64,000 nt of DNA from Streblospio benedicti (taxonomy: Eukaryota; Annelida; Polychaeta; Spionida; Spionidae): the NCBI GenBank assembly GCA_019095985.1, contig CM032666.1:38938154-39002153 (forward strand). The letters are read 5' to 3'. Positions 1-22,043 of this stretch are shown one piece after another. How positions within the stretch are numbered: position 1 is the first letter of the stretch; every line of letters starts with the position of its first letter. Below the pieces are notes generated by a model that ran no database searches, had not been told where the DNA came from, and saw only the letters and a list, made by a program, of their open reading frames with translations. Position numbers and translations under genes: made by a program.

Positions 1-51
1 AGCAGAAATGACTTGCAGAATGAAAGATGCTAAAATAATGTTGACGAACAT
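1..51 (-). CDS. Exon 1 (signal peptide) of a second C1q-domain gene, cut by the window edge
   Basis: The minus strand from 51 down to 1 reads MFVNIILASFILQVISA. It matches, almost residue for residue, the signal-peptide exon of the complete C1q-domain gene at 2833-2895. It begins with ATG, has a hydrophobic core typical of a secretory signal, and runs off the left edge of the window before a splice donor is seen. The remaining exons (coiled coil and C1q domain) should lie outside the window to the left. The flanking DNA is also duplicated, so this is the upstream end of a tandem paralogue. Whether this copy is intact cannot be judged. Confidence 0.7.
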   Translation of the reverse strand, partial: MFVNIILASFILQVISA

Positions 52-536
52 CTTGCCAAATAATAAAGTAAGAAATGGTGAAATGCATCAAATTATGCCT
101 ATTATCAATGCGGGAACACTTCAGCTGAAAAACAAGATAAAAGATAATGTTATCAAAAGGTCGTATACCATCGTATGAGCAATATTAATCACACAAAACA
201 TACTAATGCTTAATTTTGTTGAGTCACATTATGGTTTTGTCATAGTTTAGTTATTCAAAATAATTTTGTTTAATGTCCATTTTTGATGATCCATATTTAA
301 ATTGCCTACCCTTACTATTCCAAATGAACCAAGTAGATGGGTTCTCCAGACGCTTCTGGATGTTCCATCAAAATCCAACTATTGTGTTTTATAAAGTGAT
401 TGACTAATATAATATATGTAATCATTTCAAGGCCATGTTTCTGGAAGCCTCCACACCACACCTTAGTTTTGACTATTGCAGTATACTGTCCTTTACTCAA
501 TACAGCACGAAGCAGAGAACTGGATCACCTATCTTA

Positions 537-836
537 GGGAACGATTATGAATAATGATACAGGGGGGGTCGTCCATTTTTGGGGGCGCGAAGAAAAAGTT
601 AACCGACCCCCCAATCAACATTTTAAAAAGTTGAGTGACCCTCCCACCCTCCGCTAAAGAAAAAGTCATCTATATAGTCATTGCATTGATAAAAGAAAAT
701 ATTTGAAAAAAATATAGCATAGCGTGATAAAAAAAAGTTCAGCGACCCCCCCCCCCCCCATAAGGAATCAGAATAGTTGGACGACCACCCACCTTTTTGG
801 ACGACCTCCCCGGTATCATTATTTATGATCGTTCCC
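537..836. mobile_element. Harbinger-like non-autonomous DNA transposon (MITE)
   Basis: A 300-bp element with inverted ends GGGAACGATTATGAATAATG and its complement, flanked by TTA on both sides (534-536 and 837-839). The paralogous spacer near 3385 reads straight through as an empty site, which confirms the boundaries and the 3-bp target duplication. TTA/TAA duplications and GGG ends are typical of PIF/Harbinger. The interior is G/C homopolymer-rich and codes for nothing recognisable. Confidence 0.75.
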
Positions 837-1750
837 TTATGTGCAGAAGATTCCTTTATCTGCATATGTTAATCTGCACTATTTTTGTGGTAAAAAAGAT
901 TGTGCTGACGTTTGCTTTCAAATTTAAAACTAAGAATGAATACTTGTTAATGTCACCTGACAGTCAAAAACAATAAAATATGTAGATATTAATTATTTTA
1001 TTATGTACTTCGGCTACTTTTTACATGAAATATTCATTACTACTGCAATGGCTCAAATTCGTAAAACATACTAGGATCATCGTCATATCTCATGACTATA
1101 TACGCATTATATAGCCGTGATCTAAAGGTTCTAATGGCCCCCTAATATCTGCGGAAGTAATTTCCAAAATCCAGAAACCCCACGATGAAATGTTCAGCAT
1201 TGTGATTTTGAATTTTTGACATAACACCGCTACCAAGTTCTGCGGGATTTGGTAGCTCTAACCCACGGCTTAAAACAATGTAGGACTGTACTACTGGTGC
1301 TATAACAACACTGCAGACTTAAACATCCATACAAGACCCATACAAGTTATAAGCCAGTTTTACATGAAAGGTTGGTGTGAAATTGGCTCAGAGTGTACCT
1401 GAGAGCACACAGAATTGCAAAATTTTCTGGGGGATCGTGCCCCGGACCTACTAGCATGTGACTATTGTAGCATGCCTCTTTCCGAAAACCCCGCTGTCAT
1501 AAAAAAAAACTTGATTGGCATTTTTCTGTACAATGATTTCAACGAGAGATTTTGTTTAAATTCACCTGAAGCGTGTATGGAAAATGCAAACAGATAAATA
1601 GATCTAAGTGGTACGTGACATTTTGTACAGGAAAAGCCTGATGAAGTGTTAACAAATGTAACGTATAACATTGCGAATCTTTATTTGTTTTACTTCTCAA
1701 ATTGTAAATCTTGACACGATATTAGAAAGCTGATTTACCACAATGGGTGT

Positions 1751-2895
1751 TTAATTGATTTTTACACCTGAGAAAGCATTATACTCAACATCCCCTCTCA
1801 AAGTGCCCCGACTGCCAAAGCCACTGACATGCCTAACAGACACAATATCTCCAGATTCAAGGTTAAGAACAACCATGTTAGAACCTGACTGTGGTGGGTT
1901 ATTATCACTGAAGAATCGTACATTTTTCTCGCCATTATGCATAATATACATGTGATTTACATTGTTGCTATACGAATTAGCATAGAATAGATAAACTCCT
2001 GCATCAGAAGCGACGAATTGATGCTGGCTTGTATCCCAGCAACCACCCACGTTTGTGATGACGGTATTGTAAGGTATGTTGACATCTGGCTGCACTGCAT
2101 AGTTGGGGCCGGTTAGGAGCACAGAGAAACCAACCACGGGGAGCACACCAGCTGAAACATATGAAATCTTAAACCTAAAGGTCATGATGATGAATAGCGT
2201 CCTGAATTTGAATTTATTGTAGATATTTTATTGACGAATATGTCAATGTAATTTGTGATCACTAAAACCATAGCTCTGCCTCTCAAGTACCATTTACACA
2301 TTGTGCATTGAGCGTGGAAGACAGAGATATGCTGCGTAATTGAGGTATTAGATTCTGTCATATATTTTTACTGTAAAAGCAGATAAACATTTTCACATAT
2401 GATGACCTAACAGCAATACAAAAGACATCGTGACTGCAATTTAGGAGGTGTGCATTTTCAGTAACTTACATTGATATAGTAATTTTGTAAATTATAATTA
2501 CTTTCAAATTTTGACATCCGCCGTTCAAGATCTTCTATTTTCATTTCAAGCATTTTATCTTTCATTTCAAGCATTTCATTTTTCATTTCAAGCTTTTCAT
2601 TTTTCATTTCAAGCTCTTCATTTTTTGCGAGAACTGTTTGCACAACAGTATTTAGATCACCAGTCTCATCATACTAAGTAAAATAAACAATAAAATTTAA
2701 CTATTAAAGCTCTTTAAATCACATTATGGTGCATAAAGACGCATACTGATATATCAAAATATTAGACAGCGTTTGAGGTTATTTCTCATTGAACAAAATT
2801 CTTTCTCATAATTGGAAATGATAGGAAATTACCTTATGTGGTGTAGAAGAAATAACTTGCAGAATGAAAGATGCAAGAATAATGTTGACGAACAT
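1751..2895 (-). CDS. Secreted C1q-domain-containing protein (signal peptide, coiled coil, C1q)
   Basis: Three exons are visible. Exon 1 (2833-2895) encodes the signal peptide MFVNIILASFILQVISS and ends at a GTAATT donor. Exon 2 (2470-2673, TAG acceptor, GTAAGT donor) encodes a coiled coil built on the heptad LEMKNE/K, repeated four times. Exon 3 (1751 to about 2200) encodes a C1q globular domain with SAGVLPVVGFSV, the ASDAGVYLFYA core, GDIVSVRH and the terminal GDVEYNAFSGVKIN before the stop. In molluscs such C1qDC proteins are secreted, lectin-like pattern-recognition molecules that trimerise through the C1q head, with the coiled coil as stalk; that role is family knowledge. Exons 1 and 2 join in phase 0, but the only AG acceptor seen before exon 3 (around 2202) leaves one extra base. 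Either a small exon was missed or this copy is damaged. Confidence 0.8.
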
Positions 2896-4168
2896 CTTGC
2901 TAAATCATAAAGACGAAATGTTGAAATGCATCAAATCATGCCTAATATCAATGTGGGAACAGTCCAGCTGAAAAACAAGATAAAGATAATGTTATAAAAA
3001 AAATCGTATACCATCGCATGAGCAATATTAATCACACAAAACATACTAATGCTTAATTTTATCGAGTCACATTATGGTTCTGTCTAGTTTAGTTATTCAA
3101 ATTGTTTTTGTTTAATGTACATTTTTTATGATGCATATTTAAATTGCCTACCCTTAGTGTAGTATTCCAAAGGAACCACTAGATGGGTTCTCCGGACGCC
3201 TCAGGATGTTCCAGCAAAATCAAATTATTGTGTTATATAAAGTGATTGACTAATATAATATACATGTATGTAATCATTTCAAGGCCATGTTTCTGGAAGC
3301 CTCCACAGCAAACCTTAGTTTTGACTTTTGCAGTATAGTGTCCTTTACTCAATACAGGACGAAGCAGAGAACTGGATCTGACACCTATCTTATGTGCAGA
3401 ATTCCTATATCTGGATATGTTATATGGATTGGCATACATAAGCCAGTGCCCATTTTTGAATTTTTGACACCGCTACCAACAAGTTCTACGGGATTGGTTA
3501 GCACTAACGCACGGCTTAAAACGATGTAGGACTGTAGTGTTAGCTACTGATACTATTACAACACTGTAGAAACTGAAGAGGTAACAACAACTAGGACATT
3601 CCAAATTAAACATCCATACACGTTATAAGCCAATTTTATATGAAAATTTTGGTGTGAAATTGGCTTAGAGTGTACCTGAGAGCACACTAGAATTGCAAAA
3701 TTTTCTAGGGGATCGTGCCCCGGCACCAACTGACATTTGCGTATTGTAGCATGCATCTTTCTGAAAAACCCTCTGTCATAAAAAAAGGCTTGATTGAATT
3801 TTTTCTGTAGAATGATTTCAACAAGAGATTTTGTTCAAATAATCACCTATATATAGCTATTTCTGGAAGCCTCCACACTAGTACACAGCATACCGTAATT
3901 GTTTTACTATTGTGGCATATTGACATATTCCTACTGTTTACCTCCACTTAATACAGGACGAAGCAGAGAACTGGATAACATAAATAACTGGAGAAGTGGC
4001 TGCTGCCTTAATCTGATACAGTAAAAAGTATTACATAAATAACACAACAATGAACAGTGTTTAAAATTCTTTACATTAGAAAATGTGGAAATAGTCTGGT
4101 GACAAGGGTTTTATAGGGTGTACGAAGCATGCATTGAATTGAATTCATGGTGTTTACCGAGTATTTAT

Positions 4169-4391
4169 CAGGGTACGAAACTCATCAAAATTTGCTTAAG
4201 GACCACAGGGCCGGCAACTATATAATTATAAAGTAGCCAGCCCTGGCAAAAAGTGTACGGCCCTTCATTATGTTCATATCTAGAACTCCCAAAAAGTAGC
4301 CTACCCACTGGGCCGTGAACTTTTAAACCAGCCGGCCCGGGCCAAAATCAGCCAGCACTGGGCCGCCGGGTAGACTCTATTTCATACCCTG
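4169..4391. mobile_element. hAT-like MITE, 223 bp
   Basis: Ends are CAGGGTACGAAA and its near-complement (TTTCATACCCTG). The element is flanked by direct repeats TATTTAT at 4162-4168 and 4392-4398. CAGGG ends and a 7-8 bp target duplication fit the hAT superfamily. The interior is GC-rich with several GGCCGG-type motifs and no coding potential. Confidence 0.65.
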
Positions 4392-4463
4392 TATTTATCT
4401 TGTGCATTATATCATCTTGATAGAAATAAGAGCTACTACCCAGCTACACCTGTCCTGAATTCA

Positions 4464-4984
4464 AGCATAGAATAGAATAGAATAGAAAAGCGCTTTATTG
4501 TAACCAAATCAACATACATGTGATATAGGCTTATGTAACAAAAAGCATGTTATAACATATATGAATTCTATATACAATTTAGTAAAAAAAAACATACATT
4601 CTTAAAACTCATACATTAAACTCAAATATTCTTATCATAAATAACATAACTATGCTTCATCAGATTGGAATATCAGGGGTCTCAAGGTAAATATCTCTTA
4701 ATAAAGGTTGCTAACATCTTTAAGATTGGGCCCTCTGAATTAAGCAAGAATATAAATTTATCAGATTCTGTTAGATATGCAAAGGGTGGGCAGATGACAT
4801 TAATTTTACTTTCTTCTCTTGGCAAAGATAGAGCAGAACACTGAAACATAAAGTGCAACTCTGTCCCAATAGCATTATTACATTGCATACATATGCGTTG
4901 GTCTACAGGGGTTGGTGGGCGAGTATATCTACCCCTTTCAATAGCTAAATTATGTGCATATGTCCTCTTTAGTGGCAGATGCAA
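4464..4984 (-). mobile_element. 3' end of a non-LTR (LINE) retrotransposon
   Basis: The minus-strand ORF 4682-4984 (100 codons) resembles the extreme C-terminus of CR1/Jockey-type LINE ORF2: RGRYTRPPTPVDQRIC, the CMQCNNAIGTELHFMFQC zinc-knuckle-like stretch, then KFIFLLNSEGPILKMLATFI. Downstream on the same strand are about 210 bp of AT-rich 3' UTR ending in short repeats of ATAGA near 4466-4487, the simple-repeat tail common in CR1-like elements. It is strongly 5'-truncated, with no reverse-transcriptase core. The exact clade is uncertain. Confidence 0.65.
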
Positions 4985-6583
4985 TACATGGATTGAGGGT
5001 GCATGGCCCTAAACTTTTATCATTTTGATCATGATGATGCTAGACTCTCGGGGGGTCCTTCAGGGGTGAATGGGTAGGGGTGTGTGCCACTTAAGGTCCT
5101 ATATCATACCCCTTAGTGAAAGCAGTGAAGCTATGAAAATGATACCCGGCCCAGTTAAACCAGGCCACTGGATGAAAACACTATGGGGTATCATCCCAAG
5201 CTTGAAGGTTTGTTATGCTATGTGATACTGTAATGAAAACAACAAGATTTACAACTTAAACACCTTAGCACAACATAAGTGCTTTGAAACTGTAATGCAA
5301 AATCGCTAAAAAAAACAAGCTTCTGGAAATTTGAAATCATGACCCCTAGTAAAATTGAGTGGTGGAAAAAGTGAACCCTAGTGAAACTGAGGGTGTGGAA
5401 AGTGAAGTGAAGTGACCCCTATCAGTGGCGTATAGGGCGTATAGGGCGACTTTGGATTCGAAGTACCTCCCCCGAGGCTGGACTAGGTGGTACATGCTGT
5501 TATAGCGCGAATCGTTAATCGACATGTGGACAGACAAATCCTGAATCTGCCATTGACCTTTTCAATTTCTTTAACTTTTTTTGGCTATTTTTCGTTTTGC
5601 TTGTTTAATTTCTTTCTTTTTCCATTTCTTTTTATATTCCCATTTCTTGATTACTTTTTCATGTTTTCTGATGTGTGTTTTTTTCTTACTTTTTTCTCTT
5701 TTTTCTTGATAGACGAACTATAAATTGTTCGAATTATCTCCAAATTACACTCTTCGCATAGAAATCTTAAATGTCGCCATCAAAATTCGGTGGATTCAAA
5801 TAAATTTCTATGGATAAGAGAGTTGATATTGTGTGTTTCCGACAAAGAATCTGACTTATTTTTGAAGAAATACGTTGTTCGTTATAGTAAGGATCTTAAT
5901 TTTCATAATGAATATGAATAGTATATGCCACATGGCATAAACTTGTGAAGAATCCAATGCAATTGTCCCATAGTTCCTGAGATATTGTCAGTTGAAAAAT
6001 TGCAAGTCATCAAGCCGGTGTACATTTGTGCATTATCGCTCATTGTGTTTTGTTTGGCTTTCTTTATTTCTTGCAAATACGTGGTATGTATGTCTTTGGA
6101 GGATAATAAATACTTTGTTGTTATTTGAAATTCTAATATGTAGCGGACCATTATAGTCAATCCTTAATTGACCGGCTAAAGTTTAGGTTTGCATTGCATG
6201 GAAAGTCCAAACTTTCAGTTATGCCGTAATATGCCGTTAACCAAAATACATATGACTGAATTCCAGTTGTACACAACAAGTAAATGAGCAAATTTATTAT
6301 AGAATTTCTCTGTTGTTTGACTGATGATCAGTCAAACAACGTAGATTTCTGTATAAATTGCTCCTGTGCGTTATGCCATACATGCATACTTATATGGTTG
6401 TATCAGCTTAAATTGAGGGCAGGCTACATTACGTTTTGCGTTCTTGTACATTCTGAGTTAATGTTCTCTCTTACCTGGCATTATAGTGAGAGCCTAGATC
6501 AGCTATAGTCAAATAGCAGTAATGCAACAAGCCATATCAAATAAGCCCAGTAGTGGCCGTTTCTGGTTTCCTGTGCTGCCCTC
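4985..6583. other. Intergenic stretch without a recognised gene
   Basis: Positions 5040-5170 contain short inverted pieces (CATACCCC and GGGGTATCAT) that may be a decayed repeat. Positions 5550-5720 are pyrimidine-rich on plus; the ORF there is low-complexity Phe/Leu and I do not call it. A perfect palindrome lies at 6312-6340 and is listed separately. Nothing else is supported. Confidence 0.5.
6312..6340. repeat. Perfect palindrome, 14-bp arms with 1-nt centre
   Basis: GTTGTTTGACTGAT, a central G, then the exact reverse complement. No surrounding element ends are seen. It is about 700 bp upstream of the PSMD14 start codon. Confidence 0.8.
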
Positions 6584-6799
6584 CAGGGTCAGGACTAGTA
6601 ACCCTCAAATATCCACTCGTCAAGCAAAAAATGTACTCGTCATGCAAAAAATGTACTCGTCCTCCCTGCACAAACAATATACGTGTGTGACATACTGATC
6701 AGAATTGCTACTCGTCATAAGGTTGAGTTGCTAAAACTTCTTACTCGTTCACAATCTTTACTAGCCGATACGAGCGGATAAGTGGCTAATCTGACCCTG
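6584..6799. mobile_element. MITE of the CAGGGTCAGG family (copy A)
   Basis: Starts CAGGGTCAGGACTAG and ends GGCTAATCTGACCCTG. The interior carries the ACTCGTC motif several times, as in the other family members at 22785, 24816, 27347, 36319, 37184, 48025 and 50496. The target duplication is not recognisable here, so the copy is probably old. Confidence 0.75.
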
Positions 6800-7055
6800 C
6801 GCTTAACAGAATACCAACAGTAGATATTCCCCTATGTTTGGTGTGTACGTAATCTCAAACATACCATTTCTTCAACAATCCCTTAAAAGACGGTTGCCAA
6901 CTTGCGATAATCTGAATTTTTCGGATAATGGGAAACTGGCTGATCAGACCTGCACTATATGTTGTAATAGTTTGGCAATTGTTACATTTAATCAATCCTT
7001 TACTCTATGCTAAATATTTTAGTAATATTTGGAATTTTTAGGTAAATAATAAAAG

Positions 7056-19152
<12,097 letters not shown>

Positions 19153-19890
19153 TCTGCCACTCTCTCATACAATTCATTATGATTTGGACCTCAATATACG
19201 TGTACAATGAAGAAAAACAGCTTTACTGTTAATGTGTCCATTTTCCAAGGCAAAAGTTTTTCAGGTTAATAAAAATGATTGTACATTTTTACAATGGTTG
19301 AAAGATAAGCACGATGTAAGTGTTAAGACGTATGGGATAAATTGTTTACAAAAAGTTCATATACGGTAGTATATCTTTATTAGTGGACCATTTCATGGGT
19401 TTGGGGGTCTTCGTATATCTTAGAGGAGTTGCATTTCTCCGAACTCCTATAAACATTATATAATATATATATTTTTTAAATCATATGAATAAGTTAATGG
19501 TATATGATATTGTAATAGACAACATTCACATCTAGGCATTGTATAAATGAAGAATGTTTGTGTTTGTGTCATGTATATTCACTCCCGAAATGTGATGTTA
19601 ACATGAGAATGTTGACACTTTCGTGTTTTACATGAACAAATTGATTTCATGGATGGGTGGGTTCGTCATTGCTATGTGAAGTAAGTTGTTACCAGTTTTT
19701 AACACATTCATATAACGAGAATTAATCTTTAAAATTGCATCTAGTTTTGTTCTAATTTATGTGTGTAGCAGTTTTGGTGGTGATATTGTAGACATGTTAT
19801 TTCATGTGAGAGTATGAATGTTCAGACTTGCGCATAGTGTTATTCGTTTTGTAAATATTATGCTATGTGAAGTGATGGTCTTTTAATAAA
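19153..19890 (+). promoter_or_regulatory. PSMD14 3' UTR with candidate poly(A) signals
   Basis: AATAAA occurs at 19268-19273 and at 19885-19890. The region between the stop codon and 19890 has no other gene, so the two signals probably give short and long 3' UTRs. Confidence 0.55.
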
Positions 19891-19926
19891 ATCAAAGCAA
19901 TGCATATATCACTTTTATACAATTAC

Positions 19927-22043
19927 TTTATTCTCTTTATGATACATTTACAGAAATATATTAATCAAAGCGACTTATGTATAAATAATTCAGACATACA
20001 TTAATATACAGGGACTGTACCTACTGATAATATGTGGATACAAAATGTACGCGCCTTACCACAAAATATTGCACTCATGCAGAATTCTGAAACTGTATCA
20101 AAGAATTAAAATCACATCATTGAACCTTCGAACTACTGTTTTCATCCTTAGATCCCAGTTTCAGGACTTTGTCCAATCACACTACACTATAGCTAAATAG
20201 TACTCATCATTTCAGTTCAATGATTTATTTTAGATATCACTAAAATTTCACCCTTGATGTGTTAATCATATGAAGAAAAACATCTGAACTGTACCAAAAT
20301 ATTACAACTACAAATCTTTTGAGCAATAATTGTTTCCATAATTTTTCTTGTTCATTTATTTAACAGTGTAAACATATCAAGTATCAAGTTACACATTTTT
20401 CTCATGAACATGCAAGTACACAATAATAAGTGATTAAAATACGCTAAAGGATATAGCGACGCTCATAGAATTAAACTTAGCTGAAATGTCTTGCATCTCT
20501 TATCTTTCAAAATGACCACGAGATAAAAGATCATACAATTAAATGATCGCCAAACAGTTCAACAAATAAACCTACCTATTTATATATACACAATATTAGA
20601 AAATGCAACATCTAATACAGTATCAAGAGTTCTATTTTTGCTCACAAAATTTGAAAATACATTAATTTGTATACAGAAAATTGTATGTTTTCCGTTTTCC
20701 AATGATAAAAGATTGCTGTGCAATAATTCCTATCATTATTTTGAAAACTTAACAGGGTGATAAAAAAGCATGTTAAGTGATCATAATGCAAAAAGGCATC
20801 GACTAAAGTGTGTTAACATTTTACACACAAAATACGACATGACAAAAATAATACATACCAATTATTTGCACAAATTAGGTCACCAGTAGCTTCAATCACA
20901 GTTTACGCAGTACTTTTTTCTCACTCATACAAATAGGAATGTCAGACGCAAATATACTTAGTGTGATTCTATACACTATTGATACCAATCGTAGAAGAAA
21001 ACATCCAACAACACTCACTTCGAATAAAAAGAAAAGTATTGCAATGCTATCTACGACGAAAATACTCCATGTTTAATCCTTTGAGGACACAGTTTTCATC
21101 AAAATCAAATGTAATTCAAGGTAAAAACATTTGCAGAATGAATTAACATAATATCCTTGAATATCATTCCTAAAATGTTACTTTTGAACACTGTAACAAC
21201 AATAAAATGGCTACTTAACCATCCAAAGTGGACTGTTGAATTCTTTGGTAAAACAATGTTGTAAAACTTAAATGACATACATTATTACAGTTAAAATAGT
21301 AATTTTCCCATTATTGTCAAAGAGCATACAATCTCTTATCGATTTAACCGGCAACTCCCACTAAGCACAGGTATTTCACGTTAACCTCAAATGTGAACAT
21401 CCTCAATTCATCCTACCCATGTTACAAAATGTTAATTTACATATGAACCACATAACTCACTCGTCCATAAATCACATTAACAGCAGCCACTGGTGACCCA
21501 TGTGCAGCCTTATATAACTCCCAGTAACTCCCAGTAAAGTCTTAGTAGTTCTCATATCCACAAACTTTCTGCTACTTTCATGTTCTAGCTCACTCGTCAT
21601 CATAATGAATAATCATGTTAATAATCACGCACGTTGAATGTTCTTTGCTTTATATTCTACTGGTAATAAAATATCTGCAATGTGAACTTAGTTCATTTGA
21701 CTTAGTTACATATGCAGTTCTCTCCCCCCCCCCCACCCCCCTTCATCACTGATATAAGCAACGATTGCTTTCATATCATGTATGTAATACTAAATATTAC
21801 ATGGCAATATTTCACTATCCAAGATTATCCCAATGTATTTTTAAGAAGTACACATATTCACCACAATTTTAACTATTCTCAACAACCCTTCCCACATTAT
21901 TATAATACAATGTAGTACACTTCAACCCAACACGTATTTCCTTCAATCAAAACGAAAATAACCTGACAAATTCAACAAAAACAGAAAGTTTCAAAGCGTG
22001 TGACTACGAGAAGACATCCCCCACCACCCCAAGGTGGCGCCAC
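19927..22043 (-). promoter_or_regulatory. STAM 3' UTR with candidate poly(A) signal
   Basis: The minus strand carries AATAAA at 19927-19932 (TTTATT on plus), about 2.1 kb after the STAM stop codon. No other gene is seen between. If used, the STAM transcript ends within a few tens of bases of the PSMD14 distal end. Confidence 0.5.

Larger units (their letters stand above)
1..3975. repeat. Tandem segmental duplication of the C1q locus
   Basis: Sequence from 1 to about 1650 (exon 1 and upstream DNA of the left paralogue) is repeated from about 2848 to 3870 with base changes and indels. Shared landmarks are the exon 1 block, the block around 410-530 versus 3270-3385, and the block around 1195-1600 versus 3445-3840. 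The left copy contains an extra inverted-repeat element (537-836) and about 350 bp (840-1190) absent from the right copy. A further partial echo of the spacer lies at 3860-3975. Apart from the C1q exons I see no other gene here. Confidence 0.8.

Noticed and set aside
1755-1955. Plus-strand ORF over the C1q exon
   Set aside because: Shadow of the minus-strand C1q coding frame.
5487-5723. Hydrophobic plus-strand ORF
   Set aside because: Low-complexity pyrimidine-rich DNA yields Phe/Leu runs; no domain and no splice context.
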